Positions 23,302 through 31,137 of a DNA stretch of 33,184 nt are shown one piece after another. The DNA comes from CAZNNH01 sp964574335. Its GTDB lineage: Bacteria > Acidobacteriota > Vicinamibacteria > Fen-336. The stretch spans positions 1-33,184 of the forward strand of contig CAZNNH010000058.1 in NCBI GenBank assembly GCA_964574335.1, given 5' to 3'. The position numbers and the translations under genes were made by a program. The first letter of the stretch is position 1. Every line of letters begins with the position of its first letter. Under the pieces are notes generated by a model. It was not told the origin of the DNA. It was given only the letters and a program-made list of their open reading frames with translations, and made no database searches.

Positions 23302-23844
23302 CTAGAGCATGACCGCCCGGGCCACCTCGGCGGCCCGCTCCTCCCCGAAGAGGCGCCGGACCAGGGCCAGGCCGAAATCGACGGCGGTGCCGGCGCCCCG
23401 CGACGTGATCAGCAGGCCATCCTCGACCACGCGCTCGTCGGCCCTCGCCTCCTTCAGCTCGTCGTGAACCGAGAAGTGGGCCGTGTAGCGCCGCCCGGCC
23501 AGGACACCCGCATCGGCCAGCACAGTCGGCGCGGCACAGATCGCGGCCACCGGCTTGCCGGCGTCCACGAAAGACCGGGCCAGACGGGCCGGACGACCGT
23601 CGGCGCGCAGGGTCTTGAAGCCCGGCCCGCCCGGGATCAGCAGCAGGTCGTAGCTCTCGGCGTCCAGCTCGCTCAGCCGGGCGTCGGCGCGAAGGGTCAC
23701 CTGGGAGCGGCCGGTCAGCAGCGGCTCGTCACCGAGCGAGGCCAGGGTGACCTCGGCGCCGGCGCGACGCAGCAGGTCGACCGGCGCGACGGTCTCGATC
23801 TCCTCGAAGCCGGGGACCAGCAGGCACAGGACTCGCTTGGCCAT
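23302..23844 (-). CDS. DJ-1/PfpI (YajL-like) family protein
   Basis: Encodes 180 residues, single-domain, cytoplasmic. KRVLCLLVPGFEEIETVAPV at the N-terminus contains the Glu region, and the conserved cysteine Cys103 is in AAICAAPTVLADAG. LLLIPGGPGFKTL and a later TSRGAGTAVDFGLALV region match DJ-1/YajL. By family it is a redox-sensing protein linked with protection from methylglyoxal-type damage or protein repair; which of these applies is disputed for the whole family. It ends 74 bp before the GH3 start on the same strand and is divergent from the VOC gene, with a 58-bp gap. Confidence 0.88.
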   Translation of the reverse strand: MAKRVLCLLVPGFEEIETVAPVDLLRRAGAEVTLASLGDEPLLTGRSQVTLRADARLSELDAESYDLLLIPGGPGFKTLRADGRPARLARSFVDAGKPVAAICAAPTVLADAGVLAGRRYTAHFSVHDELKEARADERVVEDGLLITSRGAGTAVDFGLALVRRLFGEERAAEVARAVML

Positions 23845-23902
23845 GATGCACTAGCCTATCGGAGCCAAGGGGCCCCGCCAAGGGGGCCTCGGGGAGGTCG
23901 GG

Positions 23903-24355
23903 ATGATCGACGCCCGGTACGTCCACACCAATCTGGTGGCCCGCGACTTCCGCCGCCTGGCTCGCTTCTACCAGGAGGTGTTCGGCTGCGCGCCGCTCCT
24001 CCCCGAGCGGGACCTGGCCGGCGAGTGGCTGGAGCGGGCCACCGGACTGGTCGGGGCCCGGATCCGCGGCATCCACCTCCGCCTCCCCGGCGGCGGCCAT
24101 GACGGCCCGACGCTCGAGATCTTCGAGTACGCGGAGCCCCTCGCCGGGCACCGCGCCGCCGCCAACCGCCCCGGGCTCGGCCACATCGCCTTCGGCGTGC
24201 GGGACGTCGCCGCGGCACGGGAGGCGGTGCGGGCCGCGGGCGGCGGCTGTCTGGGCGAGGTGGTGACCACGCAGGTGGCGGGTGCGGGCACGGTGACGTT
24301 CGCCTACCTGCTCGATCCGGAGGACAACGTGGTCGAGGTGCAGAGCTGGGGCTGA
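23903..24355 (+). CDS. VOC/glyoxalase-fold metalloprotein
   Basis: Encodes 150 residues, the size of a two-repeat VOC protein. The metal ligands fit: His8 (ARYVHTNLVARDF), Glu in LEIFEYAEPL, His in GLGHIAFGVRDV and Glu in VVEVQSWG near the end. This His-Glu-His-Glu pattern is the classic glyoxalase I/bleomycin-resistance set. The spacing and the helix ARFYQEVFGCA agree. Substrate is unknown: lactoylglutathione lyase, an epimerase, or a dioxygenase-like protein. It is divergent from the DJ-1 gene, and both families are often linked to electrophile or methylglyoxal stress, so a shared stress function is reasonable but not proved. Confidence 0.8.
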   Translation: MIDARYVHTNLVARDFRRLARFYQEVFGCAPLLPERDLAGEWLERATGLVGARIRGIHLRLPGGGHDGPTLEIFEYAEPLAGHRAAANRPGLGHIAFGVRDVAAAREAVRAAGGGCLGEVVTTQVAGAGTVTFAYLLDPEDNVVEVQSWG

Positions 24356-24423
24356 GATCGAAGCCGTCCGGGAGGCGATCGGGCAGCGTCTGGCCACGAC
24401 GGATCGTCCTGGCGCTGGTCCTG

Positions 24424-25293
24424 GTGGTGGTGGCGGTGCGCGTGCTGGTCGGGGACCGGACCGCCTGGGGCGAGTGGATCAGCGTCTGGCCGACCGTCGG
24501 CTGGCTGGTCCTGTTCGCCCCGGCCGTGCTTCGCTATCGGGCCTGGCTCGCGGGCGCGGTGCTGGTCGCGTTCGTGGCCGGGACCACGGAGTGGCCGCGC
24601 GACACGCGCGCGGCTGTGGTGGCGGAGCGGGACCTCCGGGTGGTGGTCTGGAACGTGAGCGGCAACCCGGCCTTCCTCGACGCCGTGGCCGACCTGGAGC
24701 CGGATCTCGTGCTGGCACAGGAGAGCATCCGGCCGCCGACGCTCCCGCGGGACTGGGTGTGGAAGGGGGGCCTCGATCCCGGGACGGTCTCACGCTTTCC
24801 CCTAAAGGCACTCGACAGCCGCCCGATCGGTCCCTGGCAGGACCCTCAGCTCCTGCTGGCCGAGCTGCCGCACGGGCGCCATCTGCTGGTCGCCAACGTC
24901 CGGCTGATGCTGCCAGCGCCGGTGTTCGAGGCGGCCCACCCGCTCGATGCGCTCCGCGGCCGGGACTATCACCGCCGGCGGGTGGGGCAGTTCCCGGACC
25001 TGGCGCGCCTGCTGAGCGAGACCGCGCAGAAGCACCACCCGGACGCGGTGCTGCTGGCCGGTGACTTCAACTCCCCGCCCGGCCTTCCCTCGCTGCGGCC
25101 GCTGAGGCAGCAGCTCACGGACGTCTGGCCGCTGGCCGGTGATGGTTGGGGCGGCACCGCCCCGGAGTTTCTTCCCATCGCCCGCATCGACCAGTGCTGG
25201 GTCTCCGATGCCCTGATCCCGCTGCGGGCCTTCGTGACGCGGCGCCCCGGCTCAGACCACCGTGCCCTGGTCGTCGACCTGGCCTTCCGCTGA
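24424..25293 (+). CDS. Membrane-anchored endonuclease/exonuclease/phosphatase (EEP) hydrolase
   Basis: Encodes 289 residues from a GTG at 24424. Two or three N-terminal hydrophobic segments (VGWLVLFAPAVL, AGAVLVAFVAG) anchor a soluble EEP domain. Its motifs are visible: VVVWNVSGN, LVLAQES, HLLVANVRL, LLAGDFNSP, ARIDQCWVS and SDHRALVVDL, together giving the Mg-binding Asn/Asp/Glu and the two His residues. The DNase I-like enzymes of this fold cut phosphodiesters or phosphomonoesters of nucleic acids, lipids or sphingolipids. Substrate here is unknown. There is no clear Shine-Dalgarno, and the open frame continues upstream without a standard start. It lies 68 bp after the VOC gene. Confidence 0.75.
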   Translation: MVVAVRVLVGDRTAWGEWISVWPTVGWLVLFAPAVLRYRAWLAGAVLVAFVAGTTEWPRDTRAAVVAERDLRVVVWNVSGNPAFLDAVADLEPDLVLAQESIRPPTLPRDWVWKGGLDPGTVSRFPLKALDSRPIGPWQDPQLLLAELPHGRHLLVANVRLMLPAPVFEAAHPLDALRGRDYHRRRVGQFPDLARLLSETAQKHHPDAVLLAGDFNSPPGLPSLRPLRQQLTDVWPLAGDGWGGTAPEFLPIARIDQCWVSDALIPLRAFVTRRPGSDHRALVVDLAFR

Positions 25294-25346
25294 GGGCCGA
25301 GCACGCCGGCAAAAGCTGCGGCGCCGCGGGTGCCTGGGACACTCAG

Positions 25347-25374
25347 TGAACCTGCCTTCCGCCGGCGGTGTCTG
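25347..25374 (+). promoter_or_regulatory. Possible ECF-type autoregulatory promoter
   Basis: TGAACC at 25347-25352 and TGTCTG at 25369-25374 resemble the GGAACY and CGTCTR elements of many ECF-sigma promoters and are spaced 16 bp apart, 9 bp before the sigma-factor ATG. The very short leader would exclude the GGTGGGA ribosome site, which argues against it, so this is a weak call. Confidence 0.25.
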
Positions 25375-25383
25375 GTGGGATAG

Positions 25384-25935
25384 ATGAGCGACAAAGCCCA
25401 CCCCCTCGATCCGACGCCATGGGATGTTCCCCGCGCTGAGAGCCACCGGGAGCAGGCCCTCGAGGACCGAATCGCGGACTCCTCGGTCTTGGCCTATCGG
25501 GTGGCCTACGGCGTGCTGCGTTGCCGGGAGGATGCCGAGGACGTGGCTCAGGAGGCCTTCCTGCGGGCGTTTCGTTGCCGTCACGACCTCCGCGACCGTG
25601 AGCGCTTCCGCTGCTGGATGGTGCGGATCACATGGAGGCTCGCCCTGAACCGCCAGCGGAGCCGGCGACGGAGGGAGCGGAGGGAACGGATCGCCGCCGG
25701 CGAGGAAACACGGAGATGCTCCTCTGGAGAGAGCCTCCTGGTCGGCTCCGAGTCCAGGCGGCGCCTGAGTCGCGCGATCGAAGCCCTGCCTGAGAAGCTC
25801 CGGCTGGTGCTTGTCCTCTCGGCAATCGAGGAACGGCCGATTCGGGAGGTGGCTACCCTGCTCGACCTTCCGGAGGGGACGGTGAAGTCGCGGCTGCATC
25901 TGGCGCGCCGCCGACTGATGGAGGCCCTGTCATGA
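25384..25935 (+). CDS. ECF-type RNA polymerase sigma factor
   Basis: Encodes 183 residues. Region 2 reads AYRVAYGVLRCREDAEDVAQ with EAFLRAFRCRHDL, and region 4 reads EKLRLVLVLSAIEERPIREVATLLDLPEGTVKSRLHLARRRLMEAL, a helix-turn-helix of the usual ECF type. There is no region 3 and no extra C-terminal domain. The TGA overlaps the ATG of the anti-sigma gene (ATGA), fixing it as the first gene of a three-gene operon. It directs RNA polymerase to an unknown envelope-stress or secretion regulon. The ATG at 25384 has GGTGGGA upstream. The Arg-rich linker (RSRRRRERRERI) between the two regions is unusually basic. Confidence 0.93.
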   Translation: MSDKAHPLDPTPWDVPRAESHREQALEDRIADSSVLAYRVAYGVLRCREDAEDVAQEAFLRAFRCRHDLRDRERFRCWMVRITWRLALNRQRSRRRRERRERIAAGEETRRCSSGESLLVGSESRRRLSRAIEALPEKLRLVLVLSAIEERPIREVATLLDLPEGTVKSRLHLARRRLMEALS

Positions 25936-26447
25936 CCTGCGAACGGAGTCGGTCCTCGCTTCGGGACCACGCGCTGGGCCTCGCCAACGACCCGACGCTG
26001 GCCGCCCACCTCGAGACCTGTCCACGATGCCGCACCCTGCTCGAGCAGGACCGGCGCCTGACACTGGAGCTGGACGCCGCCACACGAGACCTGCTCCGGA
26101 CGTCGCCGAGCGACGCTCTGGCCACGCGGATCCGCCTCCGCCTCGCGGACGCGGCCCGGGAGGAGAGCGGCGGCTCGGTAGGCTGGTTGAACTGGCTGAC
26201 GGTCCCGGTCCATGTACCCCGCGCTGCGCTGATCGGCTTGGTCGCCCTTCTGCTCCTGACCACGGCCCTGCTGGTGGTGCGGCCGCCAGCCGCTCCCGAG
26301 GGGGCCCAACCCACCGAGGCGGTTCTCCCCGCCCGCGGCGGGCCGGCCGTGCCGCACGGGCGTCTTCCCGTCGTTACCCAGAGAAGCCTGGAGGGCTTCC
26401 GTCCGGTCTCGAAGATCGTGATGACGCCGCTGGAGGAGGAGCTATGA
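25932..26447 (+). CDS. Zinc-binding (ZAS/zf-HC2) anti-sigma factor
   Basis: Encodes 171 residues. The N-terminal zinc motif HLETCPRC (His26, Cys30, Cys33) matches the His-x3-Cys-x2-Cys centre of ZAS anti-sigma domains. A single membrane segment follows at about 98-116 (AALIGLVALLLLTTALLVV), and a Pro/Ala-rich, probably periplasmic tail of about 50 residues ends in MTPLEEEL. It should sequester the sigma factor encoded just upstream at the membrane. Overlap at both ends (ATGA with the sigma stop, and ATGA with the downstream gene) shows strict coupling. Redox or zinc loss as the trigger is typical of the family but not evident here. Confidence 0.88.
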   Translation: MTCERSRSSLRDHALGLANDPTLAAHLETCPRCRTLLEQDRRLTLELDAATRDLLRTSPSDALATRIRLRLADAAREESGGSVGWLNWLTVPVHVPRAALIGLVALLLLTTALLVVRPPAAPEGAQPTEAVLPARGGPAVPHGRLPVVTQRSLEGFRPVSKIVMTPLEEEL

Positions 26448-27253
26448 GACGCGGTGAGGCGTGGCTTGTCGGTCTGGTCCTGTCGTCGCTCTGGGCTTCG
26501 GCGGCCGAAGCCGGCATGTCCGTCCAACTCCAGAGCGGCGTCAAGCTGGACTTCGAGACCTCCGGGCTCAACGACGATGCGGTCGTCGGATGGGGCACCG
26601 CGGACAGCGTGTGCCGAGTGCTCGCGGACCGAGAGCGCGGGGTGTACTTCGGCTACTCGCTGCGTGCCGAGCGGCTCGCAGACTCCGGAACAGTTCGGCT
26701 GACCGTGGGTCCGATCTCCGATCAACCGGAGAGCTGGCAGCGGGTGGACTGGACCACGTTCTGCCCTGCCTGTGCCGTGCCGCCGACCCCACTGACCACC
26801 CAGCTCCCCGAGTATCCCCCCCCGACAACCGTCAGAGCCGGCAGCCGCTTCCGGCTGGCGCTGCTCGAGAACCCGACCACCGGCGAGACGATCTTCGACA
26901 CGATCTCGGTGTCGCTCCTCGACCTCCCGCAAGGCTCCCGGGCCGGGCCGGAGCTTGCCAACGTCGCGCACTTCGCCGTGGACCTCCAGCTCGAGCCGGA
27001 TGCCTCTGCGCCGGGGGTCTTCCGTGCCCGGGCCACCATCCGCGCGGCGGGCAGCGGCCGGGTCCTGGCCCGACCGGAGCTGGTCATCACCCAGGGCTCC
27101 AAGGGAACGATCCTCTATGGAGAGGCTGGACACCCGAGAATGGAGATCCGGCTGTCGGTGGATCCAGATGGTCGTACCGCGACCTACGACGCGACCCAGT
27201 CCCTGGCTGCCGAGACCGTCCAGTCGCACCACGTCCGCTTCTCCCTGCGATAG
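26444..27253 (+). CDS. Secreted protein of unknown function, third gene of the sigma-factor operon
   Basis: Encodes 269 residues. MRRGEAWLVGLVLSSLWASA is a signal peptide with cleavage probably after AAEAG. The mature protein is rich in beta strands, with a Thr/Pro-rich region after VDWTTFCPACAVPP, and has no catalytic motif I recognise. The ATG overlaps the anti-sigma stop by 4 bp and has GGAGGAGC upstream, so it is translationally coupled. Since it is always made with the sigma and anti-sigma pair, it may be the signal sensor or a main output of the system; I infer this from context only. A CPAC pair could be a disulphide or metal site. Confidence 0.7.
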   Translation: MRRGEAWLVGLVLSSLWASAAEAGMSVQLQSGVKLDFETSGLNDDAVVGWGTADSVCRVLADRERGVYFGYSLRAERLADSGTVRLTVGPISDQPESWQRVDWTTFCPACAVPPTPLTTQLPEYPPPTTVRAGSRFRLALLENPTTGETIFDTISVSLLDLPQGSRAGPELANVAHFAVDLQLEPDASAPGVFRARATIRAAGSGRVLARPELVITQGSKGTILYGEAGHPRMEIRLSVDPDGRTATYDATQSLAAETVQSHHVRFSLR

Positions 27254-27337
27254 GTAGGACCAAACGCGAACCCCTGAGGCATGAACCGTTCGAATCATTG
27301 ACTCCAGAGGGGTCCTGGTGGTATTGGTCCATTCGAG

Positions 27338-28090
27338 ATGGCTTCCCCCAGGACAAAAGGTCAGACCTCTGCCAGAGCCACGCCCCACACCGCCGGGGCC
27401 CAGGTGGTCGAGTACGTGCGTCACGAGATCGAGGACGATCGGCTCGGCCCCGGGGACCGGCTGCCGCCGGAGCGGGAGCTGGCCCAGAAGCTGGGCCTCA
27501 GCCGGCCTTCGCTACGCTCCGGGCTGCGCACCCTGCAGGCGATGGGGATCATCAACGCGCGGCAAGGGGCCGGCACCTTCATTGTCGGCGGCCCTCCCCA
27601 GCTCGGCAAGGCACCGCTTCAGTTCCTGGCCACCCTGCACGGCTTCACCCTCGACCAGATGTACGAGGCCCGTCGGATGCTCGAGGTCAGCGCCGCCGGC
27701 CTGGCCGCACAGCGGGCCACCGGGGAGCAGATGGCCGCCATGGCCGAGGAGGTGACCGGGATGTTCGCCACCCTCGAGGACCCGCAAGCCTTCCTGCGCC
27801 ACGACCTGGGGTTCCACCGGGCGGTGGCGGCGGGGTCAGGGAACCCGATCGTGGCGACCATCATCGGGACCCTGACCGAGATCATCTGGGACACCGGACG
27901 GCTCAACATGCAGGGGTTCAGCCTGCGGGAGTCCGCCCAGACCCACCGCCGGATCTACGACGCGATTCGGGCCCACAGCCCGGAGCGCGCCCGCCGCGAG
28001 ATGGAGCAGCACCTCCACACCGCCCGCTGGGAGCAGGTCAAGCGGGTCACTCCAAAGAAGAAGCGGGCCGCCGCCGCCGACCCCCGCTGA
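27338..28090 (+). CDS. FadR-type GntR-family transcriptional regulator
   Basis: Encodes 250 residues. The winged helix-turn-helix (residues about 20-82) reads VRHEIEDDRLGPGDRLPPER, ELAQKLGLSRPSLRSGLRTL and GTFIVGG. The FCD ligand domain follows, with metal-binding residues Asp156, His160, His203 and His225 (HDLGFHRAVAAGSGNP, QTHRRIYDAI, HLHTARWE). FCD-domain GntR proteins sense uronates or related acids, for example UxuR, ExuR and LldR. The locus that follows encodes uronate enzymes, so a galacturonate- or ketouronate-responsive repressor is likely. A TTGACT with a poor -10 (TATTGG) precedes the ATG by only a few bases, so transcripts may be nearly leaderless. It is convergent with the KduD-like gene. 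Confidence 0.88.
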   Translation: MASPRTKGQTSARATPHTAGAQVVEYVRHEIEDDRLGPGDRLPPERELAQKLGLSRPSLRSGLRTLQAMGIINARQGAGTFIVGGPPQLGKAPLQFLATLHGFTLDQMYEARRMLEVSAAGLAAQRATGEQMAAMAEEVTGMFATLEDPQAFLRHDLGFHRAVAAGSGNPIVATIIGTLTEIIWDTGRLNMQGFSLRESAQTHRRIYDAIRAHSPERARREMEQHLHTARWEQVKRVTPKKKRAAAADPR

Positions 28091-28140
28091 GGCGGGACGC
28101 TCCGTTGCCAGCCCCGCCCCGCGGGCGGGATCGGGCCGGA

Positions 28141-28905
28141 TCAGCGCCCCAGCCAGCCGCCGTCGACGACCAGGACATGGCCGTGCACGTAGTCGGAGGC
28201 GGGCGACGCCAGGAACACCGCCGCGCCGGCCAGGTCGGCGGGCGCACCCCAGCGACCGGCCGGGATGCGGTCCAGGATCTGGCGGCTGCGTACCGGGTCG
28301 TTGCGGAGCGCCTCGGTGTTGTCGGTGCTCATGTAGCCGGGCGCGATCGCGTTCACGTTGATCCTCGACGCGGCCCACTCGTTGGCCAGGGCCTTGGTGA
28401 GCTGGGCCACGCCGCCCTTGGCGGCCGCGTATCCGGGGACGGTGATGCCCCCCTGGAACGAGAGGAGCGAGGCGATGTTGATGATCTTGCCGGGCTGCTG
28501 GGCGGAGAGGAAGTGCCGGCCGGCGGCGCGCGCCAGGAGGAAGACCGCCGTCAGGTTGACGCTCAGCACCGCCTCCCAGTCTCCGTCCGGATGCTCCGCC
28601 GCCGGTGCGCGGCGGATGGTCCCGGCGTTGTTGACCAGGATGTCGAGCCCGCCCAGCGCCGCGAACGCCGCGCCGACGAGACCCAGGGCGAAGCCCCGCT
28701 CGCCGAGGTCCCCGACCAGCGAGATGGCCCGGCGGCCCAGGCCCTCCACCCGCTGGCGGGTCTCCTCCGGCGCGCGGGTGTTGCCGTGCACGGCCACGTC
28801 GGCGCCGGCGGCGGCCAGCGCCTCGGCCATCGCCGCGCCCAGGCCACGGGAAGCGCCGGTGACCAGGGCCCGCTTGCCGTCCAGGCGGAACAGCTCGCTG
28901 CTCAT
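28141..28905 (-). CDS. kduD: 2-deoxy-D-gluconate/2-keto-3-deoxygluconate dehydrogenase-like SDR (KduD-type)
   Basis: Encodes 254 residues, the usual length. The classical SDR pattern is complete: TGASRGLGAAMAEAL for NAD(P) binding, DILVNNAGTIRRAPAAEH, IINIASLLSFQGGI with the catalytic Ser region, and YAAAKGG with Tyr-x3-Lys. The block LDGKRALVTGASRGLG and the IRR tag match 2-deoxy-D-gluconate 3-dehydrogenase/KduD. It would reduce 2,5-diketo-3-deoxygluconate, giving KDG, in the pectin/uronate pathway. The KduI/IolB-type gene lies 10 bp upstream and the DUF4861 gene beyond it, so they share the minus-strand operon. There is no strong Shine-Dalgarno; coupling to the upstream gene is likely. Confidence 0.85.
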   Translation of the reverse strand: MSSELFRLDGKRALVTGASRGLGAAMAEALAAAGADVAVHGNTRAPEETRQRVEGLGRRAISLVGDLGERGFALGLVGAAFAALGGLDILVNNAGTIRRAPAAEHPDGDWEAVLSVNLTAVFLLARAAGRHFLSAQQPGKIINIASLLSFQGGITVPGYAAAKGGVAQLTKALANEWAASRINVNAIAPGYMSTDNTEALRNDPVRSRQILDRIPAGRWGAPADLAGAAVFLASPASDYVHGHVLVVDGGWLGR

Positions 28906-28915
28906 CGAGGCACGA

Positions 28916-29746
28916 TCACTTCTGGGAGGCTTCCAGCCCAGAGCCGCCCTTCGCGTACTCGGGCTGGACGTTGACCACACCGAACTGGCGATCCACGCCC
29001 TCCCGGTGCGCCGCCATCATCCAGACGAAGTTGATGGTGCTGCCGGGAGCGGCCACGTTGGGATGGTATCCCTGAGGCATCAGCACGCAGTCCCCGTCGT
29101 GCACGACCGTCACGAGCTCCGGGTTGGCGGGATCGGTGTAGACGAGCTGCAGGCCCCATCCGGGGGCCGGCATGTCGATGTAGAGGTAGGCCTCCTCCAG
29201 CATGCTGGCGTGCTCGTGCGGCGGCCACGAGGTCCAGTGGCCGGGCCGGCTGAAGGTCACCCCGGCCAGGATCCTCCCCGCCTCGACGTTCTTGCCGAAG
29301 ACGATGCTCAGCTCCCGCTCGGCGGAGGGACCACCGGTGACGAAGTGCAGGGCCGGGTCCTTCTTCACGTCGGCGTGGCGCACCATCTGCAGCGGGTAAC
29401 GCTTCTCCACCGGGGCCGCGATCTCGGCCAGGTCGCACCCCTCGGCGCCGGGGCGAACCTCGATCTGGGAGTCGCGGGGGACGTAGAGGCCGTCGTAGGG
29501 GACCATCGGATGGCTCGCCCCCTCCGTCCCGACGGTGGCCGCACCCTTGAGACAGAGGAGCCCGGTCTCCCGGCCTTCGGTGGAGAAGGAGACGGGGGCA
29601 TCGCTCCCGGTGAGGACGATGCGTCCGTAGTGCAGCTGCCGGGTGGCGCTCCGGCCGGGGACCACGGACAGGTGGCGGCCACGACGCGAGGCCGTGTCCC
29701 GGACCACGCAGCGGTCGACGGTGATCGGCTCGGGTGAAGGGCTCAT
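28916..29746 (-). CDS. KduI/IolB-family sugar-acid isomerase
   Basis: Encodes 276 residues of a double cupin. The block WTSWPPHEH (His177, His179), the Glu184/185 region in LEEAYLY and GYHP (His228) form the cupin metal site. PAPGWGLQLVYTD and DCVLMPQGYHPNVAAPGS match this family. The motif set is nearest IolB (5-deoxy-glucuronate isomerase), but in this position, between KduD and DUF4861, the likely job is that of KduI: isomerising 5-keto-4-deoxyuronate to 2,5-diketo-3-deoxygluconate. IolB and KduI share one Pfam family, so the two cannot be separated by eye. GGAGTCGAGA precedes the ATG at 29746. It is 28 bp downstream of the DUF4861 gene. Confidence 0.75.
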   Translation of the reverse strand: MSPSPEPITVDRCVVRDTASRRGRHLSVVPGRSATRQLHYGRIVLTGSDAPVSFSTEGRETGLLCLKGAATVGTEGASHPMVPYDGLYVPRDSQIEVRPGAEGCDLAEIAAPVEKRYPLQMVRHADVKKDPALHFVTGGPSAERELSIVFGKNVEAGRILAGVTFSRPGHWTSWPPHEHASMLEEAYLYIDMPAPGWGLQLVYTDPANPELVTVVHDGDCVLMPQGYHPNVAAPGSTINFVWMMAAHREGVDRQFGVVNVQPEYAKGGSGLEASQK

Positions 29747-29774
29747 TCTCGACTCCTCTCCTTCGGGTTGAAGC

Positions 29775-30998
29775 TCACTTGGGCGCGGCCTCGGGGCTGG
29801 GCCCGACACTGGTCTCGATCTCGACGCGGAGCGGCGACCCGAGGCGCTCGGCGAACGTCTCGAGGTAGGCGTCCCATTCACCCACGTCCTCGAACTGGCC
29901 ACCGCGGTCCCAGCCCGTGCCGGCGTAGTAGCGGGCCGGCTCGCCCGGCGGCGACTGGAGAACCAGCAGCAGGTTCCCGTCGTCCTCGACGACATCGCTC
30001 ACCAGGGTCGGGTCCGCCAGCACCCCGCAGCCGAGCCAGCCGTTGTCGCCGTAGCGGTCGAGGGGCTCGTAGCTGCGCACGAGCCCCCGCTCGGCGTCGC
30101 TGCGGATGAGGGCGCCCTTCTCGATCTTGGTCCCAGCGGCCCAGACCCAGCTGGTGGGGGTCCCCCCCCTGCTGGTGTAGCGACTCTCGAAGCGGTTCAG
30201 ATGGCTGCCCGCGTCCAGGGTGACCCGCTTGGTCTCGACCACACCCGGATCGGCACCCTCCCACAGCGGGTAGTCGAGCTCGAAAACCAGCCGGATCGGG
30301 CCGGCGGCCAGCACCCGCGAGGCCCGGAAGTCCTTCGAGACCACCAGGCTCCCCTCCCGCCACAGCCCGCTGCCGCCGCAGCCGCGGGAGCGGCCGGCCG
30401 GGTAGAAGTCGCCACCCTCGCCGTGGTCGTGATGGTAGTCGTCGACCATGTACCAGTCGTCGAGGATCAGCCGGGTGGTGCGCTTGCACCAGGCGTCCAC
30501 CGCGCTGCTGGTCAGCGGCTCTCGCTCCCAGGTCTCGAGCGCCTCGCCGTAGACTCGAAACGCCACCCGGTCGTTCTCCCATGCGAAGTCGTCGTGGCGC
30601 TCGCGCACGAACCGCCCGTAGACGCGGAAGTCCTCCTTCTGCGGAGCCCGCTCGTCGGTCTTCTCGAGCCTGAAGGTCCGGGACTGGTGAGGAGCGAAGT
30701 CGGCCTGGAACACCACCATCTCCGCCTTCAGGTCGTCGTCGAGGTCCACCGCCTGCGCCGGCAGCTCGCGTCCGGACGCCTCTTCGACCACCCTCACCCG
30801 ACGCAGGACCTCGTCTCCCAGGGCGGCACGGAAGAGGGCGACGGGCACCTCCACCGTCTCGCCGAGGCGAGCCTGCCCGAGGTCGTTGTGGACCGCCAGC
30901 CGGACCGTGTCGGCGGCCACTGCGCCCGCCCGCGACGACAGCAACGCGAGCAGCCCCGCCCAGGCCACCGCCGCGCTCCAGGACACTCGGATCCGCAT
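29775..30998 (-). CDS. DUF4861-type secreted protein of pectin loci
   Basis: Encodes 407 residues. MRIRVSWSAAVAWAGLLALL is a signal peptide. The body is beta-rich and aromatic, with blocks typical of DUF4861: FVRERHDDFAWENDRVAFRVY, DDWYMVDDYHHDHGEGGDFY and GGTPTSWVWAAGTKIEKGAL. The family is regularly found next to polygalacturonases and uronate genes. Its catalytic role is unknown; a hydrolase or lyase on uronates in the periplasm has been supposed. The HxxH/acid cluster in the second block could bind metal. ATG 30998 has GGGGGG upstream; a GTG at 31013 is possible. It is the first gene of the DUF4861-KduI-KduD operon. A FadR-type operator lies 68 bp upstream. Confidence 0.8.
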   Translation of the reverse strand: MRIRVSWSAAVAWAGLLALLSSRAGAVAADTVRLAVHNDLGQARLGETVEVPVALFRAALGDEVLRRVRVVEEASGRELPAQAVDLDDDLKAEMVVFQADFAPHQSRTFRLEKTDERAPQKEDFRVYGRFVRERHDDFAWENDRVAFRVYGEALETWEREPLTSSAVDAWCKRTTRLILDDWYMVDDYHHDHGEGGDFYPAGRSRGCGGSGLWREGSLVVSKDFRASRVLAAGPIRLVFELDYPLWEGADPGVVETKRVTLDAGSHLNRFESRYTSRGGTPTSWVWAAGTKIEKGALIRSDAERGLVRSYEPLDRYGDNGWLGCGVLADPTLVSDVVEDDGNLLLVLQSPPGEPARYYAGTGWDRGGQFEDVGEWDAYLETFAERLGSPLRVEIETSVGPSPEAAPK

Positions 30999-31036
30999 CA
31001 CACCCCCCGCCACGACCGCTGGCCCGCACCCCTGTT

Positions 31037-31056
31037 GGGCGCCAACCCAGGCGCCC
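31037..31056. promoter_or_regulatory. 7-bp hairpin between the operator and the DUF4861 gene
   Basis: GGGCGCC (31037-31043) and GGCGCCC (31050-31056) pair perfectly around a 6-nt loop. It lies in the leader of the DUF4861 operon, downstream of the operator in the direction of transcription. There is no T-run. It may be a leader structure or may mark the 3' end of the GH28 transcript. Confidence 0.35.
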
Positions 31057-31065
31057 CGCCAGATA

Positions 31066-31076
31066 TGGTAATACCA
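31066..31076. promoter_or_regulatory. FadR-type operator upstream of the DUF4861 operon
   Basis: TGGTAATACCA at 31066-31076 is a perfect palindrome (extended by one base to ATGGTAATACCAT) and fits the TGGTNNNACCA consensus of FadR-subfamily GntR regulators. The encoded regulator at 27338-28090 belongs to that subfamily. It is in the 139-bp gap between the GH28 stop and the DUF4861 start. Confidence 0.65.
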
Positions 31077-31137
31077 TTAGGCCGCCGGGGCTACTCTTGG
31101 ATAGATGAAGCGCCCCGCCGCCAGCGGGTCGCCTCGA

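Noticed and set aside
20970..23312. Long 780-codon open frame antisense to the GH3 gene
   Set aside because: It is a shadow frame produced by high GC content. The minus-strand frame has clear GH3 motifs, a signal peptide, a ribosome site and a promoter; the antisense product is Arg/Gly/Ala-rich without domains.
27312..27335. FadR-type operator in front of the regulator's own gene
   Set aside because: TGGTATTGGTCCA keeps only three paired bases at each end (TGG and CCA) and does not fit TGGTNNNACCA. Autoregulation is possible but not supported.
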